Source of the DNA: VBOC01 sp964512655 | GTDB taxonomy: Bacteria; Bacteroidota; Ignavibacteria; UBA10030; SZUA-254 | DNA: 64,000 bases | Assembly: GCA_964512655.1 (NCBI GenBank) | Contig: CAZEJT010000002.1 | Coordinates: 372,001 to 436,000, forward strand | Reading direction: 5' to 3' | Part shown: piece by piece, positions 36,151 to 44,950 of the stretch | How the letters are laid out: the number at the start of each line of letters is the position of its first letter | How positions within the stretch are numbered: the first letter of the stretch is position 1 | Position numbers and translations under genes: made by a program | Notes under the pieces: model-generated | Database searches by the model: none | What the model was told of the DNA's origin: nothing | Seen by the model: only the letters and a program-made list of their open reading frames with translations

Positions 36151-36317
36151 CGGCACCCTCCATTCATTGTCTGTCTCCTCTTCAACCGTTATCCCGGAAT
36201 ATCTACCGACGCACAACCAATCCGTTCAAGCGCTCGAGATACGATCGGTATCCCTCGAAAGTTAGCGAGAAGCCTCGTCACAAGCAAACGCATGACCGAA
36301 GTGTTTGTGCGTGAGCT

Positions 36318-39300
36318 TCATTTCGTGAGAACCATTTTCCTGATCTCGGCATAACTCCCTGCCTGAAGGCGATAAAAGTACACCCCGGTCGGAAGATCAC
36401 GTGCATCGAAAATTGCACTCTTGTATCCCGGGGACTGCAGCTCATCGACCACGGTCCTGACCCACTGGCCGAGCGGATTGTACACCTTCAAGGCGACGTG
36501 AACTCGCTCAGGGAGGTCATAACCGATCACGGTCGTAGGATTAAACGGGTTAGGGTAATTCTGCGATAGCCCGTACTGGGCCGGGACGGCAACCTCTTTG
36601 GCCGCATCGACGCGTTCCGATCGGGATCCGCCACAGGGGGCGGGAGTATTGGCCCGGGCTGCCAGGGTCACACTGCCGTTATTTATCCCGCCAAGAGAGA
36701 TGGATCCCCTCCCCGCCAGCTGTATTGTTCGATTTCCGTTCCCTGGGATGTTGAGCCTGTACTGTGCATTGTTCTCGGGTTTAAGATCCCACGCTATGGT
36801 CACGGGGAGATGGGTGTTCTTGACGACAACCGGGATTGGAGTGTAGAGTGCTCCCGCTGCAAGCCTCTCAAGGAATCTCCCGGATTGGAATCGTGCATCG
36901 AAGAATCTGCCGGGAATTGCAGGCGGCATTTCAAGATCACGAAAAGGCAAATTCCCGGGCCGGTCGCCGTTGACGACAAAGAGCTGCTGACCCGCGCCTG
37001 TGGCGTCCGAGACAGTGAAGCGATCGAGCGAGGCGGTGGAATTGACGCAGCAGGTGCAAGGCGGGGGCGTTTGAGGATCCTGGGTCACGAACACCCATGA
37101 ACACGACCAGGCGCTTACTCCGTTGCCGTTCGCCGCGCAAACGCGCCAGAAATAGGTGGTGCTGTATGAGAGCCCCGCTGCGACCGCAGATGTCGATGTT
37201 AACCCCGACGCATCGAATACAACAGAGCTGAAGGCCGACGACGTTGAAACCTGAAGATGGTACGATTGCGCGCCCGGCGTAGCATTCCACATGAGTGTCG
37301 GTGCAGTCACGATTCCGGGTGAACCGTTGAGGGGGGCCGCCAGCACCGGAGCGGCAGGTTCTCCTGCCGGCGAAGGGGGCGGGGGGGTACAACCTCCGCC
37401 CGCTATGCCCCCGGCACCGCTCGTCGAGAGGAGTAATTGTCCCGGTTGATTCACTTTCACCCAGTATCCCCTCCCCGGCTCGATGGTTGACGAAGCATAA
37501 TATGAGGTGATATCGGAGGTGCGGTATCCGAAGAAATTTGAAATTACAATGCCCGGAGGATTTGAGCCGACAGAGGATGATCCGACAATCTGCGAGAGAG
37601 AACCGATGATGTTCCAGCCCGCGTGGACGCCTGGCTGCGCGTTGGTAACTGACGGCCCGTAAAAGATGAGGCTTTGGGGTGACGGGAAACTGGCCCAATA
37701 TCCGGCGCCATTCGACAGCGTCGCCTGTGCGGCATAACTTCCGTTGTCGTTCGGGTAGGCATAGACCGGAGAATTGGCTGTCGGGTAGATAAACGATGGG
37801 GCGTACTGAAGGGATTGGCTCGCGTAGTCGAAGCTCTGGTTAGGGACGCTGATGAGATTCCACCCCCCTGCCACACTCGACGTGACGATGATCCCTGACG
37901 GCCCGGGGGGATAAATCGAACGTTCTGCAAATGAAGCCTCGATCTGACTGTGGAACTTTCCGTTGTACGCGCTCTGGTCGATTTTTAACATGTTGAACAA
38001 GAGACCCTGGAAGTTCCGGGCGTGGGGGGTGAGTTGAAGCGCTTTGTACGTCAGATTATCGGCAATGCTCGCGCCGACTCGCGTTCGAATGTTCCATAGG
38101 GCGCCGCCGATAACCTGCCCTCCGATGTGCTGCTCCATCTGTGAATTCCAGATGAGTGTGTTATTGAGGTTTCGAGGCTGCGGATCGACATCCTCGGAGA
38201 ATAAGGGATCATCCGTTATCGTACAGGCGAAGTAATCGGCAATCCCCTCATCCATCGCGCCCCCCTGCGGGTCGCCGAGATCCCGAATGAAGCTGTGATA
38301 CAACTGATAGATCACGTCGTGAGAGTACTCATGAAATATCACTTCCCTGGAATCTGCCCAGGCCAACCCCCCTTGAGACCCAAACCCGATATTGAGCCCG
38401 TCTGAGACCCCGTTTTCTCCGGCCCCCATCCCGACAAACGCATGCATCTGAATATCGAGCGTATGGAAGTTCACATGGGTGTTGAACCACGAATGAACCA
38501 CCGGCACATGGTAGAGTACATTCGCCGCATCCCCCGAGCATGTGTGATTCGCCGAGGAGTTACCGGGGAGAGTAACCAGGTTGTCGACGACAATATCGCC
38601 ACCTCCCAGGCATCCCGGCGTCGAGGGGAGTCCGCTGCAGTCGTTTTTGATTTGCACGTCCGCGTTTTCGAATGTAAATCTGACACTGATCTGCTGGGTC
38701 GCTATGTTTCCAAGATCGATGATATAGGCCCCCTGGGAATTGGCAGAGGCGGACCCCACTAATTGGGCGCCCGGATACGTATAGGCCTGGATGTTGCGCA
38801 AAGGATATTCAACGGTCGCCGGCTGATCGTTTGCTCCGGCCGGATAGTAAGAAAGGCCGACCTTCCCGGAAACCGTGCTGCTCAGAGCATTCGATCGCTC
38901 CTTGAGCACCGATCCGTCCCCGGCGCTTATGAAGTAGGTCATGTTCTTCAATCCTGATTCTATTTTCATTTTCCAGACCAGGAAGTAGAGAACGTGTGAC
39001 TCCCGCACGACCGGCAGGATGGAGAATGTCGGAGGTTCCAGGACGGTCGGAGTTGAATTGCCGAATGTGTGCAGGCCGATCCGCAGGGCGGAGTCCATCG
39101 ACACGGCGGGCATCACGGGAATGGAGATTCCGGAGAAGATGTGCGTACCGAGTGATACAATCTGACCGCCGGGATCAATACTGAATGCGAGGTCGGACCC
39201 CTCTACCGGCACTCCCTCGTGAAGTTGCTGCATCTCCGCGAACCACCATCCGCCGTCTCTGTCGATGTGTTTCGCGCCTATCTCACTCCACTTCACGTTG

Positions 39301-39566
39301 AGGATTGCGCCATAATCTTCGACCAGCCTGCGCGCGATGTCCTGAACTTCTTGCGGGTTCAGCTCATTCAGGATCTTCCCGTATTCGCGGATGTTGACGG
39401 TTAATCCATGAATCCGACTGACGCTTTTTGTGATCGAATCCGTTTCGGCATAGTTTGTCCGGCCGTGCTTGTCCGCGAACGGCACAAGGGATTGCGAGGA
39501 TGCGAACTGAGACCCCTGGAGTAGAATGGCGAGCAATACCAAACCCACACAACAGGTGAACTTCAT
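36318..39566 (-). CDS. Secreted M36/M4-like metallopeptidase with FTP propeptide, FN3 and T9SS sorting domain
   Basis: 1082 residues from the ATG at 39,566, which has a strong agggagg seven bases upstream. Order: signal peptide (about 1-25), FTP-type propeptide (about 50-190), gluzincin domain with HEYSH (H412, H416) and the third ligand E440 in DEGIADYF, then a repeat-like region with WNLISVP and GWNIIGSLS. An FN3 domain follows (SYHLQVSTSSAFSS...FWRVCAANG), and the T9SS domain starts NYPNPFNPTTVIGYDLP. The His-Glu spacing of 28 is nearer M36 fungalysin than M4. A secreted protease with autoprocessing is expected. Confidence 0.9.
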   Translation of the reverse strand: MKFTCCVGLVLLAILLQGSQFASSQSLVPFADKHGRTNYAETDSITKSVSRIHGLTVNIREYGKILNELNPQEVQDIARRLVEDYGAILNVKWSEIGAKHIDRDGGWWFAEMQQLHEGVPVEGSDLAFSIDPGGQIVSLGTHIFSGISIPVMPAVSMDSALRIGLHTFGNSTPTVLEPPTFSILPVVRESHVLYFLVWKMKIESGLKNMTYFISAGDGSVLKERSNALSSTVSGKVGLSYYPAGANDQPATVEYPLRNIQAYTYPGAQLVGSASANSQGAYIIDLGNIATQQISVRFTFENADVQIKNDCSGLPSTPGCLGGGDIVVDNLVTLPGNSSANHTCSGDAANVLYHVPVVHSWFNTHVNFHTLDIQMHAFVGMGAGENGVSDGLNIGFGSQGGLAWADSREVIFHEYSHDVIYQLYHSFIRDLGDPQGGAMDEGIADYFACTITDDPLFSEDVDPQPRNLNNTLIWNSQMEQHIGGQVIGGALWNIRTRVGASIADNLTYKALQLTPHARNFQGLLFNMLKIDQSAYNGKFHSQIEASFAERSIYPPGPSGIIVTSSVAGGWNLISVPNQSFDYASQSLQYAPSFIYPTANSPVYAYPNDNGSYAAQATLSNGAGYWASFPSPQSLIFYGPSVTNAQPGVHAGWNIIGSLSQIVGSSSVGSNPPGIVISNFFGYRTSDITSYYASSTIEPGRGYWVKVNQPGQLLLSTSGAGGIAGGGCTPPPPSPAGEPAAPVLAAPLNGSPGIVTAPTLMWNATPGAQSYHLQVSTSSAFSSVVFDASGLTSTSAVAAGLSYSTTYFWRVCAANGNGVSAWSCSWVFVTQDPQTPPPCTCCVNSTASLDRFTVSDATGAGQQLFVVNGDRPGNLPFRDLEMPPAIPGRFFDARFQSGRFLERLAAGALYTPIPVVVKNTHLPVTIAWDLKPENNAQYRLNIPGNGNRTIQLAGRGSISLGGINNGSVTLAARANTPAPCGGSRSERVDAAKEVAVPAQYGLSQNYPNPFNPTTVIGYDLPERVHVALKVYNPLGQWVRTVVDELQSPGYKSAIFDARDLPTGVYFYRLQAGSYAEIRKMVLTK

Positions 39567-39648
39567 GATTGACCCTCCCTTCTGAATGTCGGGGCAATCG
39601 GTGAATAGATGATTTCGGCCGGCGTTCAACGTCTCGAGCTCTCATACC

Positions 39649-40677
39649 CTACCCCCTTCTCCAGCTCGTTGCAAATGAGATCGCCTCCCTGAAATCGAAC
39701 GGTGTTATGTTCCGCAGGTTGCTTCCGTCGCAGTCGATGACAAGGATCTCCCGGGGCGGATTCTGGTAAGGGATCTGACTGTCATTTTCCCCGTTGTAGA
39801 GAATTTTTTTTCCATCAGGGGACCAGGCGGCTGCGGATTCGTACTTATATTGACTCACTGTGAGCTTTCTTGCCGATGTGTCAGCCAGGCCCCTGACGTA
39901 TAACTGCCTCCCGTAGGCGCCGCCGAACGCTGTCAGCCGGCTGAACACCATGCGCGACCCCGCCGGGTTGATCAACGGTCCGGATTCGTCCTCCTGTCGC
40001 GGACTCAGGCTCTCGCTTGAATCTGTCATGAGATCGAATCGCGCCAGCGTGGAATTCTCAATCGATGCTCCGTTGCTGTCCACGCGCGAATAGTCTGCAT
40101 AGTAGAAGTAGAGATATCGACCGTCAGGGCTCCAGCAGCCGACGTTCTCGGCGGTATCCCGTGTGTTGGTCAGCTTCCGCTCAGAAGAGCCGTCAGCCCC
40201 TATGATGAAAAGGTCGGTGTTCCCCAGCAAATCGGGAGCCATCAAACGCCGGAACGCGATATTCTTCCCATCCGGAGACCACGCGGGTTGATCACCGGTC
40301 GTGAAGTTCGGCTCCCCCGGGACGGCATTCGTGAGCTTGCGGATCCCGCTTCCATCCGCGTTCATCACGTAGATGGCGGGGCCGTACGATGGGATGCCTT
40401 CGAAGGGACTTGTGAGCGCGATTCGCTTTCCATCGGGGGACCAGATCGCATCATCGATCGGGAAAGCCGTATTGTATGTGAGTTGTTTGACTGACGAGCC
40501 GTCTTCGTTCATGCTGTAGAGCTGGAATGTGCCCGTTTTGTTGCTCACGAAGAGGATGGGGCCCGGCTCGTAGATGCGGGGGGGATTGAGAGGTCCATCC
40601 TCGTGACACGAAGCGAACATGAACGAGAAAACGACCAGAGCAAGAGACGCGGCATTCACTCCGGATCGCCTCTTCAT
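39649..40677 (-). CDS. Lipoprotein with TolB-like PD40 propeller repeats
   Basis: 342 residues from the ATG at 40,677. MKRRSGV plus a hydrophobic stretch ends in the lipobox FASC, so Cys ~23 is lipidated. The rest is built of repeated WSPDGKRIALTS-type PD40 units (at least five: IWSPDG, AWSPDG, CWSPDG, AAWSPDG), giving a TolB-like beta-propeller. A periplasmic or outer-membrane scaffold role is likely. It precedes the M36 peptidase by 82 bases on the same strand and may share its transcript. Confidence 0.88.
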   Translation of the reverse strand: MKRRSGVNAASLALVVFSFMFASCHEDGPLNPPRIYEPGPILFVSNKTGTFQLYSMNEDGSSVKQLTYNTAFPIDDAIWSPDGKRIALTSPFEGIPSYGPAIYVMNADGSGIRKLTNAVPGEPNFTTGDQPAWSPDGKNIAFRRLMAPDLLGNTDLFIIGADGSSERKLTNTRDTAENVGCWSPDGRYLYFYYADYSRVDSNGASIENSTLARFDLMTDSSESLSPRQEDESGPLINPAGSRMVFSRLTAFGGAYGRQLYVRGLADTSARKLTVSQYKYESAAAWSPDGKKILYNGENDSQIPYQNPPREILVIDCDGSNLRNITPFDFREAISFATSWRRG

Positions 40678-40844
40678 CGGTCTGGAATCGATCACGGTCG
40701 GATACATATCGGACTGTCCAAGATAACGTAAGTGGGCTGAGTCGCAATCAGGGATTTCGAGAAGTGCGGTTCGAAAATCCTGAGACGTTGCGCCTGTCGC
40801 GTTTTTTCCGTACGCTACACTCTCACTTCGGATACTTTCCGGCA

Positions 40845-41690
40845 ATGTCCCTATCGTATGCGGTCCTCCTGGGAATCATCCAGGGGATCACGGAGTTTCT
40901 CCCGATCAGCAGCACGGCTCATCTGACGATCGCCGGCAAACTGCTGGGGCTCATAGACCCTTCACATCCGGAAGAGTGGACGGCGTTCATAGCGATCATG
41001 CAGCTCGGGACGTCAGCCGCGGTCATACTCTACTTCCGGGACGACATCAATTCGATGATCAGCGGTTTCTTCAGCGATTGGAAGAATCATTCCGGGGGGA
41101 TGAAGAGATCTTGGAGCGATCAGTCGCGCCTGCTCGGGATTATCGTAGTGGGAACCCTCCCGGTCGCCATCATCGGGATTGCGTTCAAGCGCATGATTGA
41201 AGGGACCTTTACGAAGGAGCTGAGCACGATTGCTTCGAGCCTCATAGTTCTTGCGCTCCTCCTCCTTTGGGCCGAAAAGGTGGGCAAGCGAAACCGGTCC
41301 GTTAATCAGGCTGCAACGAAGGACGGGATCATCATCGGCTTCGCCCAGGCATTCGCGCTGATCCCCGGATCTTCCAGATCGGGAACCACGATCGCGGCGG
41401 GACTGTTTCTCGGGCTCACGCGCGAAGCTGCGGCGAGATTCTCGTTCCTCTTGAGCATTCCCGCGGTGATCGCAAGCGGCTTATTCGAGTTGTACGGGGC
41501 GCGGCACCATCTGTCCGGGCTTGGGATCGCGCCCTTGATCGTATCGACTCTCATCGCCGGAATCGTCGGATATGCCGCAATTGCGTACCTCCTGAAGTAT
41601 CTCAGGAGTCACTCCACGAACGTGTTCATCATCTATAGAATTGCCCTGGGGGGACTGATCTGGGCGGGCCTTCTTTCCGGGAGTATCTGA
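40845..41690 (+). CDS. uppP: Undecaprenyl-diphosphate phosphatase
   Basis: 281 residues from the ATG at 40,845, the start that begins in the conserved MSLSYAVLLGIIQGITEF. Both catalytic motifs of the BacA/UppP family are present: GITEFLPISSTAHL near residue 15 and PGSSRSGTTI near 175. There are about eight membrane spans. It removes a phosphate from undecaprenyl diphosphate, recycling the lipid carrier used by peptidoglycan and by both glycan loci of this window. It is divergent from the PD40 lipoprotein and convergent with the LysR gene. Confidence 0.96.
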   Translation: MSLSYAVLLGIIQGITEFLPISSTAHLTIAGKLLGLIDPSHPEEWTAFIAIMQLGTSAAVILYFRDDINSMISGFFSDWKNHSGGMKRSWSDQSRLLGIIVVGTLPVAIIGIAFKRMIEGTFTKELSTIASSLIVLALLLLWAEKVGKRNRSVNQAATKDGIIIGFAQAFALIPGSSRSGTTIAAGLFLGLTREAAARFSFLLSIPAVIASGLFELYGARHHLSGLGIAPLIVSTLIAGIVGYAAIAYLLKYLRSHSTNVFIIYRIALGGLIWAGLLSGSI

Positions 41691-41729
41691 CTCTTCTCGG
41701 GGGGCTACGCCCGCTCTACGGGCTCGCGG

Positions 41730-42644
41730 TCAGTAATACTTCATGGCGGGCATCTTCCTGTTCGCCAGAAGCCGGATGAATGCCTCGAGAAACTCAGGCC
41801 TCGGTCCGTGTTTGAGGGTTGCGGCGCTCCACTGGCGAATGTAGCCGCGCTTCGTTAGCGGGAGGGCCTTCAGCGTGCGGCGCTTGAGTTCCGGAGCGAC
41901 TGCCCACTCAGCCAGTGCCGCGATGCCCAAACCCGCCTTCACCATCTCAACGATCGCTTCCGTGAGCTGCATATAGGAGATGCGCCTGGGGGTAATGCCC
42001 GCGGGGATAAGCACTTTCCTGTAGTATGTCCACTCTTCAACGCACTCACGTTCGGAGTAGAGGAAGACGTGCTGATCCGCAAAATCTTCTGCGTTCACGT
42101 GGCGTTTCCCGGCCAGCGGATGCCCGGGATGCATGATGACGACGACCTTATCCTGAAACAGCGGCTCGAGCAGGATCTGCCGGTCCCGGACTGCCGCGGG
42201 GAGAATGGCAAGGTCGAGCTTTTGATCGACAAGGAATTTGACGGGGCGCGACGTTGCCTCCCCGATCACCTGGACGTCGACATTCGGGAACCTCGTATTG
42301 AAGACTTTCAGGGTTGACGGGAGCCAGTGGTATGCGGTATAGCACTCTGTACTCATGCGCAGCACACCCTCCCTGTTTGACGCGATTCTCCTGATATCCT
42401 CCTCCGTCTGTTTCAACTCCTCCAGGATGTGATCCGCCGACTGCAACAGCCGCTCTCCTGACTTGCTGAGCGTCATCCTCTTGTTGTGGCGCAGGAACAG
42501 CCTCACTCCGAGTCGCTCTTCGATGGTGCGCAGCTGATGGCTGAGCGCGGATTGGGTCAAATGCAGGTGTATCCCTGCGCGGGATATGCTGCCGGCTTCC
42601 GCGACAGCTTTCACAAGCGAGAGATGCCGTATCTCCAGAGTCAT
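41730..42644 (-). CDS. LysR-family regulator, MetR-like
   Basis: 304 residues from the ATG at 42,644 (aaagga upstream). The N-terminal winged helix (EIRHLSLVKAVAEAGSISRAG, LTQSALSHQLRTIEERLGVRLF) closely matches MetR. The C-terminal ~200 residues are a periplasmic-binding-like effector domain. MetR of enterobacteria binds TGAA-N5-TTCA and uses homocysteine as coinducer; exactly such a site lies 78 bases upstream, between this gene and the divergent DUF4242 gene. Autoregulation plus activation of the divergent gene is the likely arrangement. The effector is unproven here. Confidence 0.9.
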   Translation of the reverse strand: MTLEIRHLSLVKAVAEAGSISRAGIHLHLTQSALSHQLRTIEERLGVRLFLRHNKRMTLSKSGERLLQSADHILEELKQTEEDIRRIASNREGVLRMSTECYTAYHWLPSTLKVFNTRFPNVDVQVIGEATSRPVKFLVDQKLDLAILPAAVRDRQILLEPLFQDKVVVIMHPGHPLAGKRHVNAEDFADQHVFLYSERECVEEWTYYRKVLIPAGITPRRISYMQLTEAIVEMVKAGLGIAALAEWAVAPELKRRTLKALPLTKRGYIRQWSAATLKHGPRPEFLEAFIRLLANRKMPAMKYY

Positions 42645-42721
42645 CGGGCCGATCCTTTCGTGTGGAAATGAAATATAAGAAACTTTCATCCGAACGACCA
42701 TATGTATGAATAATTTTAATA

Positions 42722-42734
42722 TGAATAAGATTCA
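42722..42734. promoter_or_regulatory. MetR-type operator TGAA-N5-TTCA
   Basis: tgaataagattca is a perfect match to the MetR consensus, with the central A/T as expected. Its centre is about 65 bases upstream of the predicted DUF4242 transcription start, the classic LysR activator position. A second tatgaataa half-site lies at 42,705-42,713, 15 bases before the first copy (42,720-42,728). Confidence 0.65.
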
Positions 42735-42757
42735 TGGATGAGATGAGAATTATGAGC

Positions 42758-42786
42758 TTGGTTTGTGGGAGATTCTCCTCTATATT
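42758..42786 (+). promoter_or_regulatory. Promoter of the DUF4242-YCF48 cluster
   Basis: TTGGTT (42,758-42,763), 17-base spacer, TATATT (42,781-42,786). Predicted start near 42,793, about 44 bases before the ATG at 42,837. Confidence 0.6.
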
Positions 42787-42836
42787 GACCCTATGAACAG
42801 CAGTCATTCATCATCTCATGTTGCAAGGAAATTATC

Positions 42837-43088
42837 ATGCCGTTGTACATGGACGTTCACAAGCATATCCCCGGACTGACTCCCGAAGCCGCCGAGGGCG
42901 CTCACGCGAAAGACCTCGAACTGCAGGATAAGCATGGTGCGGAGTTTCTGAAGTACTGGTACGACGAGAGCACGGGGGGAGTATTCTGTCTTATCGACGC
43001 GCCCAGCAAAGAAGCTGCGATAGCAGTCCACCGCGAAGGACACGGGCTCGTAGCCGATGAAATCATCGAGGTGAAAGAGGGTTTGTAG
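42837..43088 (+). CDS. DUF4242 (SCO4226-like) small protein, copy A
   Basis: 83 residues, starting MPLYMDVHKHIPGLTPEA and ending HGLVADEIIEVKEGL. This matches the DUF4242 family, whose Streptomyces member SCO4226 is a ferredoxin-like-fold nickel-binding protein. His residues in DVHKH and AVHREGHG are possible metal ligands. It has an aaggaa site seven bases before the ATG. The promoter and MetR-type box lie upstream, and the T9SS YCF48 gene starts six bases downstream. It is about 75% identical by eye to copy B at 44,468. Confidence 0.88.
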   Translation: MPLYMDVHKHIPGLTPEAAEGAHAKDLELQDKHGAEFLKYWYDESTGGVFCLIDAPSKEAAIAVHREGHGLVADEIIEVKEGL

Positions 43089-43094
43089 TCGGCC

Positions 43095-44363
43095 ATGCGA
43101 ACAACCCCTTTTTTCTCAGCCCTGGTCTCCGTCCTCGCAACGCTCCTGATACCGCAGACGGAGACGCGGGGCCAATCGCCGTGGTTCCCCGACTCGAGTG
43201 GAACGGCAAAGATTCTCTACGGGGTATCCTGTACCGATTCCGCTACCGCAACTGCGGTGGGCCAGTCGGGCACGATCCTCCGCACCACCGATGCCGGGAG
43301 AAACTGGATTGCGGAAACAAGCGGAACGAGGCTCTTTCTACTCGCTGTCTTCTTTTCGGACGGACAAACCGGAACCGCCGTGGGGGGCTTTGGGACAATC
43401 CTGCGGACAACAAACGGCGGAGGAACCTGGGCGGCCCAGAGTAGCGGAACGACGCATCACCTCATGAGCGTCTCATTTTTCGGCGCAAACAACGGTACGG
43501 CGGTAGGCCTGAAGGGGGTGATCCTCCACACGACGGACGGCGGGAAGAACTGGGCAGCTCAAACGAGCGGTACAACCGATGATCTCCTCGGCGTCTGCTT
43601 CACGGATGCCGATCACGGGACGGCCGTCGGGGGTATTCTCACCGGCCTCATTCTTCATACCACGAACGGCGGAACAAACTGGACGTACCAAACAATCGCA
43701 GCGCCCACCGAACTCATCGGTGTTTCCTTCACCGATTCGAGTAACGGCACTGTGGTAGGCCAATCGGGTACCATCCTCCGCACGACAGACGGCGCCACAA
43801 CATGGACCGCCCAGAGAAGCGGAACGACAAAGGACCTGGAGAGCGTGTTCTTCACCGGCCCGAACACGGGAACCGCGGTGGGAGAATCCGGCACAATCCT
43901 TCGCACCGAAGACGCGGGAGCTGTCTGGACCGCAGAATCGAGCGGAACGGCAAATGTTCTTCTGGCCGTTTCGTTCGGTAGTGCGAAATCCGGAATCGCC
44001 GTGGGAGGCGGCGGCACGGTCCTCAGCACAGGACGTGGCGGCGTCGTGACTGAGGAGGGGGATCCTCCCCGGCGCATCCCCCGGGCATTTTCGCTCAGCC
44101 AGAATTTCCCGAACCCTTTCAACCCGGTTACGGAGATTTCGTATGGGATACGTCTCCCCTCATTTGTCACGCTGACCTTATTCGACATGCTTGGGCGCGA
44201 GGTGGCGAAGCTTGCCGAAGGCCTCCGCGAGCCCGGATTTTATTCCGCGGAATGGGATGCCTCGCGCTATCCGAGCGGGGTGTACTTTTACCGGATTCAA
44301 GCGGTGGTGGCGGGGAAGGGAACCTCCTTCGTCCAGACGAGGAGGATGATACTGCTCCGGTAG
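43095..44363 (+). CDS. Secreted YCF48/BNR-repeat protein with T9SS sorting domain
   Basis: 422 residues. Signal peptide to about residue 26 (ETRGQ). Then about six repeats of ~47 residues, each with a GTAVG..G.ILRTT(D/N)GG..W signature, as in YCF48/Hcf136 beta-propellers. The end is a type-A T9SS domain beginning NFPNPFNPVTEIS and finishing in Arg. YCF48 proteins help assemble photosystem II in phototrophs, but in this group the repeats are common surface modules without a photosynthetic role. It is probably co-transcribed with DUF4242 copy A. Confidence 0.9.
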   Translation: MRTTPFFSALVSVLATLLIPQTETRGQSPWFPDSSGTAKILYGVSCTDSATATAVGQSGTILRTTDAGRNWIAETSGTRLFLLAVFFSDGQTGTAVGGFGTILRTTNGGGTWAAQSSGTTHHLMSVSFFGANNGTAVGLKGVILHTTDGGKNWAAQTSGTTDDLLGVCFTDADHGTAVGGILTGLILHTTNGGTNWTYQTIAAPTELIGVSFTDSSNGTVVGQSGTILRTTDGATTWTAQRSGTTKDLESVFFTGPNTGTAVGESGTILRTEDAGAVWTAESSGTANVLLAVSFGSAKSGIAVGGGGTVLSTGRGGVVTEEGDPPRRIPRAFSLSQNFPNPFNPVTEISYGIRLPSFVTLTLFDMLGREVAKLAEGLREPGFYSAEWDASRYPSGVYFYRIQAVVAGKGTSFVQTRRMILLR

Positions 44364-44389
44364 GGGGAGGCCTCGCTCAAGAAATGCAT

Positions 44390-44417
44390 TTGTTTCTGGA
44401 GCAATCTCTCATATATT
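44390..44417 (+). promoter_or_regulatory. Candidate promoter of DUF4242 copy B
   Basis: TTGTTT (44,390-44,395), 16-base spacer, TATATT (44,412-44,417), in the 104-base gap before copy B. No MetR-type box was seen here. Confidence 0.45.
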
Positions 44418-44467
44418 ACGGCAATCACTCCGGACCCTTAATCACGTCATTCAGAAAGGAGCTCTCT

Positions 44468-44719
44468 ATGCCTCTCTTCATGGATATCCACAAACACGTG
44501 CCGGGCCTGACTGCCGACGCAGTCAAAGGCGCGCATGCAAAAGACGTTGAGGTGCAGAAGAAACATGGCGTCGAGTATCTGAAATACTGGTTTGATGAGA
44601 AAGCTGGAAAGGTTTTCTGCCTTATCAACGCACCCACCAAGGAAGCTGCCATGGCAGTTCACCGCGAAGCACACGGGCTTGTGGCCGACGAGATCATCGA
44701 GGTGAAGGAAGGCTCGTAA
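44468..44719 (+). CDS. DUF4242 (SCO4226-like) small protein, copy B
   Basis: 83 residues, the same length as copy A: MPLFMDIHKHVPGLTADA at the start and HGLVADEIIEVKEGS at the end. The ATG at 44,468 has aaagga seven bases before it; a longer open frame upstream runs into the YCF48 gene and lacks such a site. Conserved DIHKH and VHREAHG keep the possible metal-binding His residues. Arrangement and identity show duplication around the YCF48 gene. Confidence 0.88.
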   Translation: MPLFMDIHKHVPGLTADAVKGAHAKDVEVQKKHGVEYLKYWFDEKAGKVFCLINAPTKEAAMAVHREAHGLVADEIIEVKEGS

Positions 44720-44950
44720 ACGAACACGTAGCGACAGACCGGCGGGCGGGGGAACGAGCGGCTTGGATGGTGCGCCTACTCGACTCCGCTCTGCGCCGAC
44801 AACCATGTCCGGATCGCCTCAAGCACATATCCGGAGATGTGGCCGGCTTGCGCCAATATGAGCGCATACACTAATAGAACCAATCTCGGCCAGGTTCCAA
44901 AAATCTGCAAACCTCTCTGGCAGGATAATTGAAAGTGGGCATCAATGAGC
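44720..44950. other. 231-base spacer with a weak minus-strand frame
   Basis: No promoter or terminator stands out. On the minus strand an open frame ending at the stop at 44,776-44,778 reads a hydrophobic stretch (LVLLVYALILAQAG) then a short polar tail (EAIRTWLSAQSGVE). It has no ATG; TTG or GTG starts exist around 44,855-44,890. It could be a small membrane peptide or the remnant of a longer gene; support is thin. Confidence 0.3.

Noticed and set aside
41709..41723. Small hairpin gcccg-ctcta-cgggc between uppP and the LysR gene as a terminator
   Set aside because: The stem is only five pairs and there is no T-run; it could be chance.
43095..44363. Photosystem II assembly role for the YCF48 protein
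   Set aside because: No photosynthesis gene occurs in the window, and the T9SS tail shows that it is a secreted surface protein.
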